A stretch of DNA of 64,000 bases, taken from NCBI GenBank assembly GCA_033782935.1, contig JAWQEG010001225.1:585001-649000 (forward strand), read 5' to 3'. The notes beneath the pieces were generated by a model that saw nothing but the letters and a program-made list of their open reading frames with translations, was not told the DNA's origin and did not search any database. Origin of the DNA: Petrolisthes cinctipes. Lineage: Eukaryota > Arthropoda > Malacostraca > Decapoda > Porcellanidae. Numbering within the stretch: the stretch's first letter is position 1; each line of letters starts with the position of its first letter. Below, one piece after another: positions 1 through 10,377 of the stretch. The position numbers were made by a program, and so were the translations under genes.

Positions 1-262
1 AACGAAAAAATGTATATGTTTGTCTGTATTTGTATGTGTGTATATGTGTGTGTATAATCATAATGTGTATTTATGTATGTATGTATGTATGTATGTATGT
101 ATGTATGTATGTATGTATGTGTATATGTGTATATGTATATGTAATAATGTGTATGTATGTATGTGGAGGTGTAATAATAATAATAATAATATGTATGTAT
201 GTGTGTGTGTTTTGAATATACGAGTTTGAATACATACAGACACACAAACATACACACAATAA

Positions 263-302
<40 letters not shown>
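1..302. repeat. microsatellite cluster: (TATG)n, (TAA)n, (CA)n
   Basis: Simple repeats fill the stretch: (ATGT)n at about 70-124, (TAA)n at 172-190 and (CA)n at 272-301. Reading frames here are Cys/Val/Tyr/Met or Thr/His strings produced by the repeats. No gene is seen. A similar (TATG)-rich stretch precedes the second NL1 copy at 24290-24520, so it may mark the original insertion context of that element. Confidence 0.9.
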
Positions 303-303
<1 letters not shown>

Positions 304-540
304 TACAGTCTCGTTTGTGTTGTTGTTTGTGTTGTTTTGGAGCTCTTGTTTGTGTTTTTTGTGTTGTTTGTGAGTTCTTGTTTGTGTGTTGTTGTTTCTG
401 TGGTGTTGCTGGTGTTGTTTGTCTGTTGTGGTTCTGTGTATAGTTTTGTTGTGATTGTCTGTGTGTGTGTGTGTGTGTGTGTGTCCCTGGCTGATTGAGT
501 GTTTAGTTGTTTGCTAACCATCTAGGCCTTGCCTGGCCTG
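303..540 (+). promoter_or_regulatory. NL1 5' untranslated region (putative internal promoter)
   Basis: GT-rich leader with repeated TGTTGTTTGTGTTG-like words and a (TG)n run at 461-484, ending just before the ORF1 ATG at 541. The same leader precedes ORF1 in copy 2 (24530-24789). Non-LTR elements usually carry an internal promoter here; no promoter motif is demonstrable by eye. Confidence 0.45.
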
Positions 541-2007
541 ATGGAGAGAGCGGATTCCTGCTTGGAGGCCGACTTGGCAATGTCGGAGGAAGACAAGTCT
601 CCAATTGAGGATCACTGGCCTGAGCTGCCTTCTCGCAACCCTCCCCCCCTCTCCTCAATCACTCCGCAGCTCAGGTTGCAACCGTCCACCTCCTCAATCT
701 CTACCAAGCGACCTGTTGATGCCTCGTCCGACTCCTCGCAGGATTCCGATGGTGTGGACTGTTTGCCTCCGGCTGCCAAGACTGCCAAGGGTGCTTCAGC
801 TGTGCACGACGTACCTTCTCTGCCTCACCCTGGTGTTTCTTCTTTGTATACCAACTCCTTGCCCTCGTCCAACCTTCCTGCTTTTGCCCTGAGAGATGCC
901 TATGTCAAACTCTCCTTCTCTGGAAACCCATCTACAGACACAAAGCTGCGTTGGTTGTCTGATGTCAACAGGGCCTTCCAGTTACAGCGTGAACTGGCTG
1001 AAGTCAAGATGGCTGCTGTCACCTCCCGGTATGTCTACATCTCTAGGAAGTGTCAGGACATCATTGATAGAGTGAAGGCTGGTGAATTTTTATCTCTGCC
1101 TCTCATTCTTGAAGACTCACCTGAGAGGCCTCGTAAGTTCCCCAGCTACATCCTCACCCGTTTTCCTATTGATGTTGACCCGAAACTTGCCAAAGGATAC
1201 CCTGGTGTGTACTTTGCCCGTCGTTTTTTCCAAGATGGTTCCCCCATTAGCCGTATTGTTGTTGTCTGGAGTCAACCCAATCCACCTCCAAATGAGATTT
1301 CCTTTGATTTCCTCCCTTGTCTTCCACCGTGTGAGGTGAGGAAACTTCATAATGACCAGCCTTGGTGCTACAGGTGCTGGGGAGTTGGGCATATCTCCCG
1401 GTACTGTTCTGCCAGGCCGAAGTGTGCATGGTGTGCGGCCGACCATGATTCCAAGACGTGTCCTGTCAGGGGCGAACCATCACGTCCTGCTGCCTCCACC
1501 TCTGAGCCTTCACCTCCTGAAGATACGTCTCGATGGAAGTGTCCACGATGCCTTCAGCCAGGGGTTAACGTGTGGCATGGATGTACTCGACGTCAGGTCC
1601 AGGCTCGTGTCTCTACTATTGCTCCGCCTCCACCACCACCACCACCACCACCTCCCCAGTCTGCTTCTCCTACCAGCCCTGCCTCACCTCCAGACCTGGC
1701 CCTCCATAAGTCTGTTGCTACCCTCATGGCACGATGTACGGCTCTTGAAAACCGCTTTTCTGCCCTTGAAGCCATGATTGTTGGGCTAGTTGCCACTCAG
1801 GCTGCCAATGACTCCAAACTCTCCACCTTGGTCGAGGCTCAACAGGCCATCATCTCAACTGTCACTACCCTTACCAAAAAGATGGATACTGTTGCATCTC
1901 GCCTTGAAAAGCTTTTCGAGTCAGTCCCTTCTCCTGGTCCATCTTCTCCAGGTCGCTCATCTGCCCCCACTCACCGGACTTCTACCTCCAAATACAGAGT
2001 TCGCTAG
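541..2007 (+). CDS. NL1 ORF1: gag-like RNA-binding protein with CCHC zinc knuckles
   Basis: Open frame of 488 codons. I chose the ATG at 541; the frame is open slightly upstream but only with a TTG. The N-terminal part is acidic and Ser/Pro-rich. The middle is a gag-like region. Three Cys/His clusters follow: C276-C279-H284-C289, C295-C298-H302-C307 and a looser C334-C337-H346-C348. A polyproline run lies near residues 360-372, and a heptad-like segment at about 390-465 could form a coiled coil for oligomerisation. ORF1 proteins of the I/R1/Jockey type bind element RNA and form the ribonucleoprotein. The frame overlaps the ORF2 frame at its 3' end. It is intact although ORF2 is broken. Copy 2 is disrupted. 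Confidence 0.85.
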   Translation: MERADSCLEADLAMSEEDKSPIEDHWPELPSRNPPPLSSITPQLRLQPSTSSISTKRPVDASSDSSQDSDGVDCLPPAAKTAKGASAVHDVPSLPHPGVSSLYTNSLPSSNLPAFALRDAYVKLSFSGNPSTDTKLRWLSDVNRAFQLQRELAEVKMAAVTSRYVYISRKCQDIIDRVKAGEFLSLPLILEDSPERPRKFPSYILTRFPIDVDPKLAKGYPGVYFARRFFQDGSPISRIVVVWSQPNPPPNEISFDFLPCLPPCEVRKLHNDQPWCYRCWGVGHISRYCSARPKCAWCAADHDSKTCPVRGEPSRPAASTSEPSPPEDTSRWKCPRCLQPGVNVWHGCTRRQVQARVSTIAPPPPPPPPPPPQSASPTSPASPPDLALHKSVATLMARCTALENRFSALEAMIVGLVATQAANDSKLSTLVEAQQAIISTVTTLTKKMDTVASRLEKLFESVPSPGPSSPGRSSAPTHRTSTSKYRVR

Positions 2008-4033
2008 TGATTGCCGGCTGGATGTCATCTCCTGGAATGTATGTGGTATTACCAGTTATGCTAAGCTCACTCAACTTAAGGCCTATGTTTTTCGTCATCA
2101 TCCCAGTGTTATTTTTCTCCAGGAAGCATTTCCTGGACGGCCGCTCGCTGCTGGGCAAGCTCCTCCCCTCTCAGGTTATGTGCCATATGTTCATCTGGTA
2201 AGGAATGGTCTCCTGACTTACATACATAGCTCCTTGCCACATCGCCTTCTCCGTACCTCCACTGATCCTGACATGACCTTTCAGTTATTTGAGGTTCTAC
2301 CTGGGAATGGAGTACTCCAACTATGTAATGTCTATTCTGCCCCAGCTAGACTCACTCTTGAGGCTCTTCCTTCTCCAACAGTGCATGGTAAGGTTTATAT
2401 GGGAGATTTTAATGCTCGGCATTCTGATTTGGGTGATGGTACTGGCTCTATTAATCGTAATGGTGTTCGTCTCCTTTCATACATCCGCAAGCATCATCTG
2501 ACACACTGGGACACTGGTGGTGCCACTCATTGCCGGGGAGGTACTCTGGATTACATCCTCTCGTCTGGCCTGATAGCATCTCAGGTCCTGTGCTCCTCCG
2601 TGCCAGACTTATTTTCTGACCACATTGCTCTTCGGTTTCATTATTCTCTAACTGCTGGGGCAGGTGCTTCAGCCACTCGTTTGCGTATTGCTGTGCCCCC
2701 TAAATATTGCCCGACTTACATCTTATTTATGGCCCATGTATTTCCTACATTTGACATATCATCAGCTGAACAGTTGTACTCTGATCTTGTATCTGCTACT
2801 CATGACTTTTATAGCCTATACGTCTCCCGGCCACACCTCCAGCATCGCCATACTGCCCACTCCTGGACGCTGGATGCACGTATACAGGAGGCAAAGGAGG
2901 AGGCTGAACATGATGGCCTATTGTTTCAAGCCAACCCAACCCCTGACCTACTCCATCGTTACCAGATGTCTAGGGATGCTTTAGTTGCCCTGCAGGATTG
3001 TGCTCACACTGAGTCTTGGCAGCGGTTCACGGACAGCATCAACCAGCAAACAAGTGTGGCTTCTATGTGGCACCTCATCCGTCGGGTTGTTAAAAATACA
3101 CCGGCCACTGCTCGTCATCACACTCCTGCCGACTATGCCAAACAACTTGTCGATGCCTGGTCAGAACAATCTACCCCAGCCAGTCTACCCATCCACATAC
3201 AAGATGCACTCGCTTCCCGTGCTGCTGTCCATCGGCTACGTCTAATGTCTGCTCTGTTACAAGATGATGACAATGATGCAGAGGAGATAACTGAGGAGGA
3301 GTTGCGTCGTGCTCTCTCTCGGGGTAGAGCTTCTTCTCCTGGTGATGATGGTACAACTTATGCTGTGCTTTGCCTACTTCAACAAGTTCCCAGGAACCTT
3401 CTACTTCGACTGTACAATCTCTGTCTTCGTGAGGGTTGTGTACCACTAGCCTGGACCAGCAGTACAATAATATCCATCCCTAATCCCAGCACTGTGAAGT
3501 TCAGGCCTATTTCCCTTACTTCCTGTTTTTGTAAGGTTATGGAGAGAATCTTACCTAATCGTCTTGTGTACCGACTGCAGAATCGCCTTTCTCCATGGCT
3601 GTTTGGTTTCCTTTCCCAGCAGAGCACACACCACTGCCTAGTCGACCTGTACTCTTGCCACTCCAGGCACAGTGAGGTGGCATTCATTGACCTTCGAAGT
3701 GCCTTCGATGTTACTAATAGGGACGTCATGTTGGATCAACTGGTTGAATTTGGATGGAGGGTAATCTACTATGGTGGATTCCGGGTTACCTCAGTAACAG
3801 GACCTCCCGTGTGTGGACTCAGTCCTTTGCACTGTTTTCATCTTGGTACACCTCAAGGAGGTGCTCTCTGCCTATTTTTATTTAATATTCTGATGCATCG
3901 GTTGCTCGCTTCTCTCCCTAATATTCCTGGAACTACAATTACGTGCTATGCTGATGATATCAGTGTTCATTCCACCTCACCAAGGGATCTCCAGCAGTTT
4001 CTTGACTCCTTTTCTGTGGCCTCCTCTCTCTGA
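1808..4033 (+). CDS. NL1 ORF2, endonuclease-reverse transcriptase part (ends at a premature stop)
   Basis: From the first in-frame ATG at 1808 this frame overlaps ORF1 by 200 nt in a different frame. The AP-like endonuclease starts near residue 71 (LDVISWNVCGI), with E106 in FLQEAF, the motif GDFNARHSDLGD, and a SDH near its end (DLFSDHIALRF). The reverse transcriptase shows FRPISLTSC, motif A FIDLRSAFD (D628), motif B GTPQGG and the catalytic YADD (Y714, D716, D717). The frame stops at TGA 4031-4033, where copy 2 has a cysteine codon, so the stop is private to this copy. The product would nick target DNA and prime reverse transcription. It is not functional as it stands, because the thumb and RNase H parts are cut off. 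Confidence 0.85.
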   Translation: MTPNSPPWSRLNRPSSQLSLPLPKRWILLHLALKSFSSQSLLLVHLLQVAHLPPLTGLLPPNTEFASDCRLDVISWNVCGITSYAKLTQLKAYVFRHHPSVIFLQEAFPGRPLAAGQAPPLSGYVPYVHLVRNGLLTYIHSSLPHRLLRTSTDPDMTFQLFEVLPGNGVLQLCNVYSAPARLTLEALPSPTVHGKVYMGDFNARHSDLGDGTGSINRNGVRLLSYIRKHHLTHWDTGGATHCRGGTLDYILSSGLIASQVLCSSVPDLFSDHIALRFHYSLTAGAGASATRLRIAVPPKYCPTYILFMAHVFPTFDISSAEQLYSDLVSATHDFYSLYVSRPHLQHRHTAHSWTLDARIQEAKEEAEHDGLLFQANPTPDLLHRYQMSRDALVALQDCAHTESWQRFTDSINQQTSVASMWHLIRRVVKNTPATARHHTPADYAKQLVDAWSEQSTPASLPIHIQDALASRAAVHRLRLMSALLQDDDNDAEEITEEELRRALSRGRASSPGDDGTTYAVLCLLQQVPRNLLLRLYNLCLREGCVPLAWTSSTIISIPNPSTVKFRPISLTSCFCKVMERILPNRLVYRLQNRLSPWLFGFLSQQSTHHCLVDLYSCHSRHSEVAFIDLRSAFDVTNRDVMLDQLVEFGWRVIYYGGFRVTSVTGPPVCGLSPLHCFHLGTPQGGALCLFLFNILMHRLLASLPNIPGTTITCYADDISVHSTSPRDLQQFLDSFSVASSL

Positions 4034-5400
4034 GGCATTATTGTCTCTCCAGATAAGAGCAGAATATTCACCTGTCACCTTCCTCAAGCTTGGCCAGTAT
4101 TCACCATTGGAAGGACTGTCATTCTCATGTGTCCCCAGAACCGCTACCTGGGTGTACTAATCAATATTTGGCCAGTTGACCCTGCCAAGCCTCAAGACCA
4201 TCCCTTTGTCCAGGACTTGTTGGGTCATCTCCAGCGCCGACCATCTATATTCATTTTATCCGTTCAGTTGTTGATTACCTCTCCCCTGCTTTGATTTAAC
4301 TTCCTAGTGCTACTCTGGAAACTTTAGAGAAATTTCAGAATATAGATATGAGAAAAATTCTCGGCAGTCCCATGTCGACCAGGATAGTGAATATGCAGCG
4401 TGAGTTGCATCTTCCCCCATTAGTCGCAACAATTTACTCAAATGTTACTTGCTTCACTGCCAAGTGCCTCCATTTCCCATATCTTTCACCCCACTACTGG
4501 CATATAGTCAGGACTTCTCTTACTTAAACCAAACTCCCATGTCCCTCCCATACTGCCTGCTGGATGTATTCTTATAAGGTCTGTTTCCTCTATGCTTCGT
4601 AGTCTTAATATAGATATAATGGTTGTATACATCATCCCAGGGTCCCCTCCATGGATGCTACCAATACCTGATGTGAGCTTCACACCTACTTCCAAGTCGG
4701 GACTGCCTTCTCTGTAACCACTCTAGCAAAACATTTTGTGAACTGTATGCCATTCTGGATGCTGTTAGTCTTGTTTGTCAACGTGGAGTGAATTCTGCCA
4801 TTTTTTGTATCTCCAAACCTACCCTTCATTCCCTCTCTATTGTTCAGCCCACACACACTACTGTTGTTCAGCAGATTTTGTCGTTTTTGGCCTTATTGCA
4901 TCATCGTAACTTGACTCTCAAATTGTTATGGGTGCCAGACTCGCGAAGGAGACCTGCCATCTGCCTCCTCGTGGTATTGGACGCCCTCTCTCCCTAACAT
5001 GTTTCCTCTATAGAGTTCGCTCCGCTGCTCTTCTCCCTGTACGGCGGCGCAGTCTGTCTGCCAGCACAAATATCGTCGTCGGGAACTCATGATTCGAAGG
5101 CACAATGTAGTCTCTGCTCGTTTGAGGCTTTGCTACCAGCCACCGTGGCAGGATGCTGGGATGCAGGGTGAGCCTTCCTTCACTGAGTATCGATTGTGTA
5201 GAGTGCTTCGTGCTAACACTATAGAGCACTATTGCCTGGCCTGCCCCACTGTCCGACACTTGCTGCCCCAGGGCCTGCCACTTGATGTGGTTTGTCGACA
5301 CCTGCTGAACCACCAGGTTCTGGAGGAACTTCTGGTATGCCACCCTCGTTTTGAAGGATTAACGTGGTCATATGTAAATATTCGTCTGAATTTTAGTGTT
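4034..5400 (+). pseudogene. NL1 ORF2 C-terminal remnant: RT thumb, RNase H, C-terminal domain
   Basis: Continuation of ORF2 broken by several stops and frame changes. RNase H homology is visible at about 4700-4945: an ELYAILDAVSLV-like stretch (with the catalytic Glu) and, further on, LKLLWVPDS, matching the family pattern ending in WVPgH. A C-terminal stretch at 5089-5390 (ARLRLCYQPPW ... HYCLACPTVRHLL) resembles the region after RNase H in I-like elements. Several stops, such as the TGA near 4292, are also present in copy 2 near 31522. These breaks therefore predate the duplication. Confidence 0.75.
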
Positions 5401-5423
5401 TCTTTCTGTTATGCTTTCGTCTT

Positions 5424-5536
5424 ATGTGTGTGTGTGTGTGTATGTGTGAGTGTAGTCATTGGATGTTCATGTGTCCCACTTACCCTTATGTTTTGTTGTC
5501 TCTCTTTTAATTGACACCGTGGTTCAAAAAAAAAAT
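5424..5536 (+). other. NL1 3' untranslated region with (TG)n and poly(A) tail
   Basis: A (TG)n run at 5424-5450 is followed by about 75 nt and then an A run at 5526-5535, directly joined to Gypsy sequence. Copy 2 has the same layout with a longer (TG)n region and about 22 A residues. The A run marks the 3' end of target-primed reverse transcription. Confidence 0.8.
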
Positions 5537-6065
5537 GCAGATGTTCTTAAGTCTTACAATATATTGGTCAGGATTCTCACCCACTTCCGGCTTAGAATCT
5601 CTAAATTTGACCCTATAACCGTCCTCAGTCAAGTTAACTCTCTTCAACACTGCATTTTTAACCTGATCGTAGTCCCAGGCTGATGTATCTGAAAGCCTTG
5701 AGTACACGCTGAGAGCTGTACCCATCAACAGAGTACTTAGTGCAGTTGCCCAAGTCTCTTTTGGCCACTCTGTTTGACTAGCGAATCGCTCAAATCTCAA
5801 CAGGTAACTGTCTAATTCATCCTTACCTTCCACAAACACCGGAAGTTTGGGAGCCTTGGCTCGAACCACCTCTTGTGTTCCTCTCTCCGGTTGTGCTGAT
5901 ACTTCTAGCTTCTTTAACTCGAGCTCATGTTTTCTCTGTGCTTATCGATCTGCGACTTCCTTCATATCTCGTTCTGCTGCTTTTTCGGCTTCTCTTTCCA
6001 TTTTCTTCTCTGCTTGAATTTCAGACACGAGTTTTCATACCTCTTGGCCAATATCCATTTTCAAC
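5537..6065 (-). pseudogene. Gypsy-type gag fragment
   Basis: On the minus strand the translation shows a SCAN-like gag block beginning APKLPVFVEGKDELDSYLL and continuing with RFERFASQTEWPKETWA, as in Metaviridae/Gypsy gag proteins of invertebrates. Upstream (5870-6065) is a charged, Glu/Arg-rich segment typical of the N-terminal coiled region. That segment has a stop in this copy that is absent in copy 2. The gag is cut at its C-terminal side by the NL1 poly(A) end near 5536. No protease, RT or integrase is present. Confidence 0.75.
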
Positions 6066-6139
6066 CAATGTTTCCATTCTATTCATTTTTATGGCACTTA
6101 ACAAACTGCAAGGTCTGCTTTATTCATCCAATACACCCG

Positions 6140-6157
6140 ATCCCAGTCAGGCCCCCA
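6140..6157 (-). other. putative primer-binding site of the Gypsy element
   Basis: Minus-strand TGGGGGCCTGACTGGGAT, one base from the presumed LTR end (TGTGACA). It begins with TGG, as expected for pairing to a tRNA 3' CCA. By memory it matches about 14 of 18 positions of the tRNA-Pro type site used by murine gammaretroviruses. The same site occurs in copy 2 at 33398-33415. Confidence 0.5.
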
Positions 6158-6158
6158 T

Positions 6159-6545
6159 TGTCACAGATTCATTAGGATCGGGATGGATGAAGCACACCAA
6201 ACATAGTTTTATATAATAATTATTTTAATAAGCACAAACCACCATTAACTAACACCACAATTTCCGATAAAATTCAAAACCACCACTCATCCCCACTGAA
6301 CACAAGTAATAAATAACAATTGAATATTAAACCCCAACAAACACTCTAACCCCACTCATGACAAGTATAGGACCACCACACCACACAGTGGGACAGTCTT
6401 GTAGCCCTCCTTCCCACAATAGGTAAGTAGGCATAAGGCAGGTCGCTCCTTCCACACACAGGTACCGTAGATAGGCGATAGATGGACAGCTCATTCCCCA
6501 CAATTATAACGTAGCTGGGTGATAGGCAGACAGTTCCTTCCCCAC
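6159..6545 (-). mobile_element. Gypsy 5' LTR, partial (copy 1)
   Basis: Sequence upstream (minus sense) of the primer-binding site, ending TGTGACA next to it. It matches copy 2 from 33417 onward. An AT-rich segment at about 6205-6240 may be the poly(A) signal zone. The distal part carries one or two units of a 39-bp repeat that is strongly expanded in copy 2. The distal boundary is lost at the junction with NL2. Confidence 0.55.
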
Positions 6546-6619
6546 ACAGACAGAACCATCTCAGAACCAGTGCTCCACGGTGCCAGTTTTATTCTCTGTT
6601 CATGGCACACTTTGGCTTC

Positions 6620-6751
6620 ATTATATTCTACCTGCTGGGTCTGCTGCTCCTGCCACTCGTTTACATATTGCTGTGCCTGTAAATCATTTTATTTTATCTG
6701 CTGGGTTTACTGCTCCTGCCACTCGTTTATATATTGCTGTGCCTGTAAATC
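6620..6751. repeat. 66-bp tandem repeat inside NL2, 2 units
   Basis: Two units of 66 bp beginning ATTATATTCTACCTGCTGGG, derived from the NL2 segment homologous to NL1 2640-2705. Copies at 34709 and 44635 also have two units, and the copy at 53553 has three. Cys-rich frames here are artefacts of the repeat. Confidence 0.85.
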
Positions 6752-6970
6752 AAGAGCAGACAACCTTTGTACAGTAGGGCAAAGGTCAGATGAAACTTTC
6801 TGGAGCATGTCCCTGGCAAGAGTGACAAACGAGAACCAAAAAGTGGATTTGTACAAAAACAATTATTGAAAAAAACATACATATTAGTGAGATGGTCTGG
6901 TGACATTGTTCATTGAAGAGTTTTTTTGGTAAACATACAAATTAGTGTGATGGTTAGTTCTACTTGCCAT

Positions 6971-7355
6971 TGTAACAACAGGGTGTTGTGTTACTATGGG
7001 GGTGAACAGGTTCGATTGTACCCAGTAACAATTTATTGGTATGACTACAAGGGTTGGTTCTCACACTCGTATATTCTGGACTTGTAGAGAGGGGGACTTG
7101 TTTGCCATAGCCAAGTAGAGAGAGAGCTGCTGTAGAAGTAGCGTGATGTGCTGGAGCTTGGTGAGAGTAGCAGCAGGCGAGATCGGCGGCAGGAGCAAGA
7201 GGTGAGTGCATGTCGAAGGCTAGCTGTAGAGTCCGGAGCTCGTCGGCGGCTTTTATCTCATTCTGGCCGGCTGCATGTGCAGGTGTCATGGCGGCCTCCA
7301 GTGGCAGGTGGACAGGTGAGGACAAGGAAGTGCAAGGTGCTTGGTGTCTCCTACA
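6971..7355 (+). mobile_element. putative solo LTR nested in hAT copy 1
   Basis: A 385-bp segment beginning TGTAACAACA and ending CTCCTACA (TG...CA, with TGTA...TACA inverted ends). It is absent from the other three hAT copies, where GCCATAA is continuous. Flanks CCAT and TCAT fit a 4-bp duplication with one mismatch. It has no coding content. The superfamily is not determinable by eye. Confidence 0.55.
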
Positions 7356-7482
7356 TCATAAACAATTGTTTCAATGTTTAGTTCAATGGATGAAATACAC
7401 AACAGAAAAATATCATTGAGGTGGCAGTCTGAGAGCTGATAGTGAAGGTGAGACTTGGTGACCTGAGTACCAAGTAGCCTTA

Positions 7483-7840
7483 AAATAAATATTTTTAAAT
7501 TAAAAAGCCTTATGTTTCGTAACTAAAAATAAAATTTATTTAATTAATTTAATTATTTTTAATAGTTAATTTAATTTATTAATAAAAACAGCTTTTTTAA
7601 ACAAAACAAAAATATATATACAAAAATGAACTTAAATAAAATGCAAAAATGTCGTTCACTCCTAAAAAAAAAAATAATAATTAAAATATAAAATTAATTA
7701 GCTGAAATGTATTAAAACTGTATTAATTAATAATATTAGACACTTCTATTTCACCTACGCACCGATAGGTGTCGTTTAATCGCTGCTTTTCTCTCGTCTT
7801 CACATCTGCACGGTCCTCACGATTGCATGTTACACAGGAC
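7483..7840. other. AT-rich segment unique to hAT copy 1
   Basis: About 360 bp, strongly A+T-rich with many TTAATT words. It replaces a roughly 45-bp stretch present in the other hAT copies (for example near 35180-35225). There is no ORF and no clear termini, so I cannot say whether it is a mobile insertion or a rearranged filler. Confidence 0.5.
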
Positions 7841-8210
7841 GATAAGCCTTCATGGGCCAGATCTGGCCTGCGGGCCAAGGTTGGCCACCCCTTGTTGGCC
7901 GGATTCCATTATTAATTCGGAGTATGTTCACGGGCCACACAATATGCCTCTGTGGGCCGGATGTTACCCGCTCCTACTCTAAATATAGCCTGATGGACAT
8001 ATTATTTTTGACTCATATGTTACTTACTATTTACCTTTCTTTGCCGGACCAGTTATACTCTGATCTTTTCTTTGCCAGTCATGTCGTTTACAAGTTATTT
8101 GTCTCCCAGACACACCTCCAACTTCGTTGTACCTCCCATTCATAGATGCTTTACACAAGAGAGTTTTATACAGAGTACTTGACAGTAACGTTCTTGTCTT
8201 GTCTTGTCTC

Positions 8211-8213
<3 letters not shown>

Positions 8214-8258
<45 letters not shown>
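8214..8258. repeat. (GA)n microsatellite at the module B / module C junction
   Basis: About 45 bp of GA repeats. The sequence to the left is module B and to the right module C. At 45529-45580 the same left side continues into module X instead, and at 54512-54556 into module C. Confidence 0.95.
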
Positions 8259-8261
<3 letters not shown>

Positions 8262-8533
8262 AGTTTGTTTATACGTGGGACAGACAGGATGAAGATAAAC
8301 AAATCAAGACAGGAAAAAAATGTGCTCACGGCGCGATAAAACACACACACATTAAACTGGAACAATGACACGTGACAAGGAATGAACATAGAAATAGAAA
8401 AACGAAAGAAAATGGTTATTGACTGGCAGGTGTGCAGTACAGAAGAGTGTATGGAATTATAATAGTGTACCAAATTATAGGACATGAAATATTATAGAGC
8501 GTTTTTAGCCCATCAGGATGGTGGAATGTGAAG

Positions 8534-8689
8534 TTAATTTGTGGGGAAACAAACACACACATCTCTGCTTGGGTTCTTTACTTGGTTAATTTGTGGGGAA
8601 ACAAACACACACATCTCTGCTTGGGTTCTTTACTTGGTTAATTTGTGGGGAAACAAAGACACACATCTCTGCTTGAGTTCTTTACTTGG
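8534..8689. repeat. 52-bp tandem repeat, 3 units
   Basis: Three units starting TTAATTTGTGGGGAAACAAA at 8534, 8586 and 8638. The same three-unit array is at 54829-54984. Confidence 0.95.
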
Positions 8690-10377
8690 TCACCGCTTCC
8701 TCTCTGTACAGATTTCTACAATATGCCACTAGGAGGCATAACACACAAATAAGGATACTATATATAAATGTGGCATTTCAGAACAATAAAATTAATAATG
8801 GATCACTTCCACAAACAAAAATAATAACAAATTATTATAGTAATTTGCCTTTTACATATTAACACTAAAGGTGACGTTGCACAAATACAGTAACGTTATC
8901 AGTTGCACATTTAACGAAGGTAAATGTTGTCAGTGAGTTTTGTAATTACAAAGTCTTCCTTAAGTTATCATTCTACTTACACAAAGTTTAAAACTACACT
9001 TTATTATTGTGTGGGTCATGGAATGTCCAGAATTCTTTCAGAAGGTTGTCGGACAGATAATATTAAGAACCACTGACTGGCAGTGATGCTTTGGCTAAAC
9101 ATTTATACTAAACTTATATCAATACCTCACTTAGAGTTGTCATTGACTTCAATCATTCACGGAACATTACTTAGAATATATACTAAGTTGAAAGTTTCTC
9201 CCTCACGCTTGAGACAAAAGGTGGATGTGGCAAACATTATTATGGAAGAGAATGGTAGTAGGAATGTCATGGGTTAGGGAAGAGATTAAATTATTACAAG
9301 GTAGGATACAGGTGTGTAATAAGGCAAGAAGTATTATGTCTATTTATGATAGTTGTAAGAAGGAGTGAAGTATACACCATGGGAGAGTTAGGTGAACAAG
9401 AAAAGTCATCAAGAGGGGTGATACTATTGAATACTAATAATCACGATGGTTATAATAATTAATAAAAACATTAATATGAGTAAGGTTGTGCTCATTATGA
9501 CTTCAAGGTATACGCCTATTTCTATTTTAATGTCAGTACAATGAAAACTTAAAAATTAGAATATATTAGAGTGAGTAAGGCATAATGAAGACGAGTCAAT
9601 GAAATGAAACTGATAGGAGAGATTGGGGATTGGAAAGACAAGAAAGAAACAGAGTCCAGTGTGGTAATAGGAAGGAACAAAAGAGGGAATGATTGATAGA
9701 GACAATGGAAAGAATATTATTTGTCACACTGTATTACCCGTGTTAAAAATATGGTAACGAATAATGTTAAATCACGACAGGGACGAAATATTCATGTTAG
9801 TAAAATACATATTGAAGTTTAAATAAATACTTCATAGCAACGGAGGGATAAATGGAAGGTTACTTAACACTGAATGGGGAGAGGAGAGGCCAGGAGGGGA
9901 AGTACTGTATTTATAGAACAAAAAAAAACATGTAATCGCAAAACACACACTGCCATTATCTATGTTGATGACGTGTGTATCTGGCAACGTTATTGTATTC
10001 TTGCAACGTTGCCTCTATGACTGAAAATGCTTTGCTATATTGAATAAACAACTTTCTGGCAACATTATATACTTCTGTGTGTTGGTATCCTTAAACAAAA
10101 ATCTTCCTGCACCAATATCATATATTTCTCAATAATATTATGATTCCACCTCCTGAACATAATATATAGTATAATTATAACTTTGAGGAATTTCTTGTTA
10201 AATTTTATTAGTTCACATATGGTCATCTGTAATATTAGACATTTAAACCATGTATACCTGTCAATTCTATCACATAGTGTTCCCTGATTAACAGGAACGT
10301 ATCATGGACTAAGAAAGACAAACTTCTGGTATTGACTGTACAGCTGTGTTTATGATTCCCTGAGACACCATCTTGTT
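8690..10377. other. non-coding stretch of module C
   Basis: No supported gene. Positions 8690-9530 have no counterpart in module C copy 2, which carries a different 345-bp segment (54985-55330) instead. From about 9540 onward the two copies align closely. The stretch is AT-rich with no long frame. Confidence 0.7.

Larger units (their letters stand above)
303..5536 (+). mobile_element. NL1 copy 1: I-like non-LTR retrotransposon
   Basis: A near full-length non-LTR element with a 5' untranslated region, a gag-like ORF1 with zinc knuckles, and an ORF2 carrying an AP-type endonuclease, reverse transcriptase and RNase H remnants, ending in a poly(A) run at 5526-5535. The RNase H trace after the RT puts it near the I / LOA / R1 group; the exact clade needs a tree. 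The 3' end abuts a minus-strand Gypsy gag fragment, so NL1 inserted into a Gypsy element. The same junction occurs in copy 2 at 32769-32792. The 5' boundary at about 303 is approximate and taken from similarity to 24530-24789. Confidence 0.85.
6751..7976. mobile_element. non-autonomous hAT element, copy 1 (with nested insertions)
   Basis: The left end starts CAAGAGCAGACAACCTTTG, and the right end read in reverse is TAGGAGCGGGTAACATCCGG. These are related imperfect inverted repeats of hAT character. The 8-bp flanks are CTGTAAAT (6743-6750) and CTCTAAAT (7977-7984), a near-perfect 8-bp target duplication. No transposase is encoded. Versus the roughly 528-bp uninterrupted copies, this one is enlarged by a 385-bp LTR-like insert and an AT-rich replacement. 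Confidence 0.75.
6546..8213 (+). mobile_element. NL2 copy 1: decayed NL1 relative interrupted by a hAT element
   Basis: Two flanking pieces, 6546-6750 and 7977-8213, align to NL1 ORF2 (endonuclease end and the region after it, NL1 about 2560-2890). They are split by the hAT element. The similarity is nucleotide-level and diverged; no frame is intact. All four NL2 copies share the same internal structure, so they are duplicates of one relic. Confidence 0.65.
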
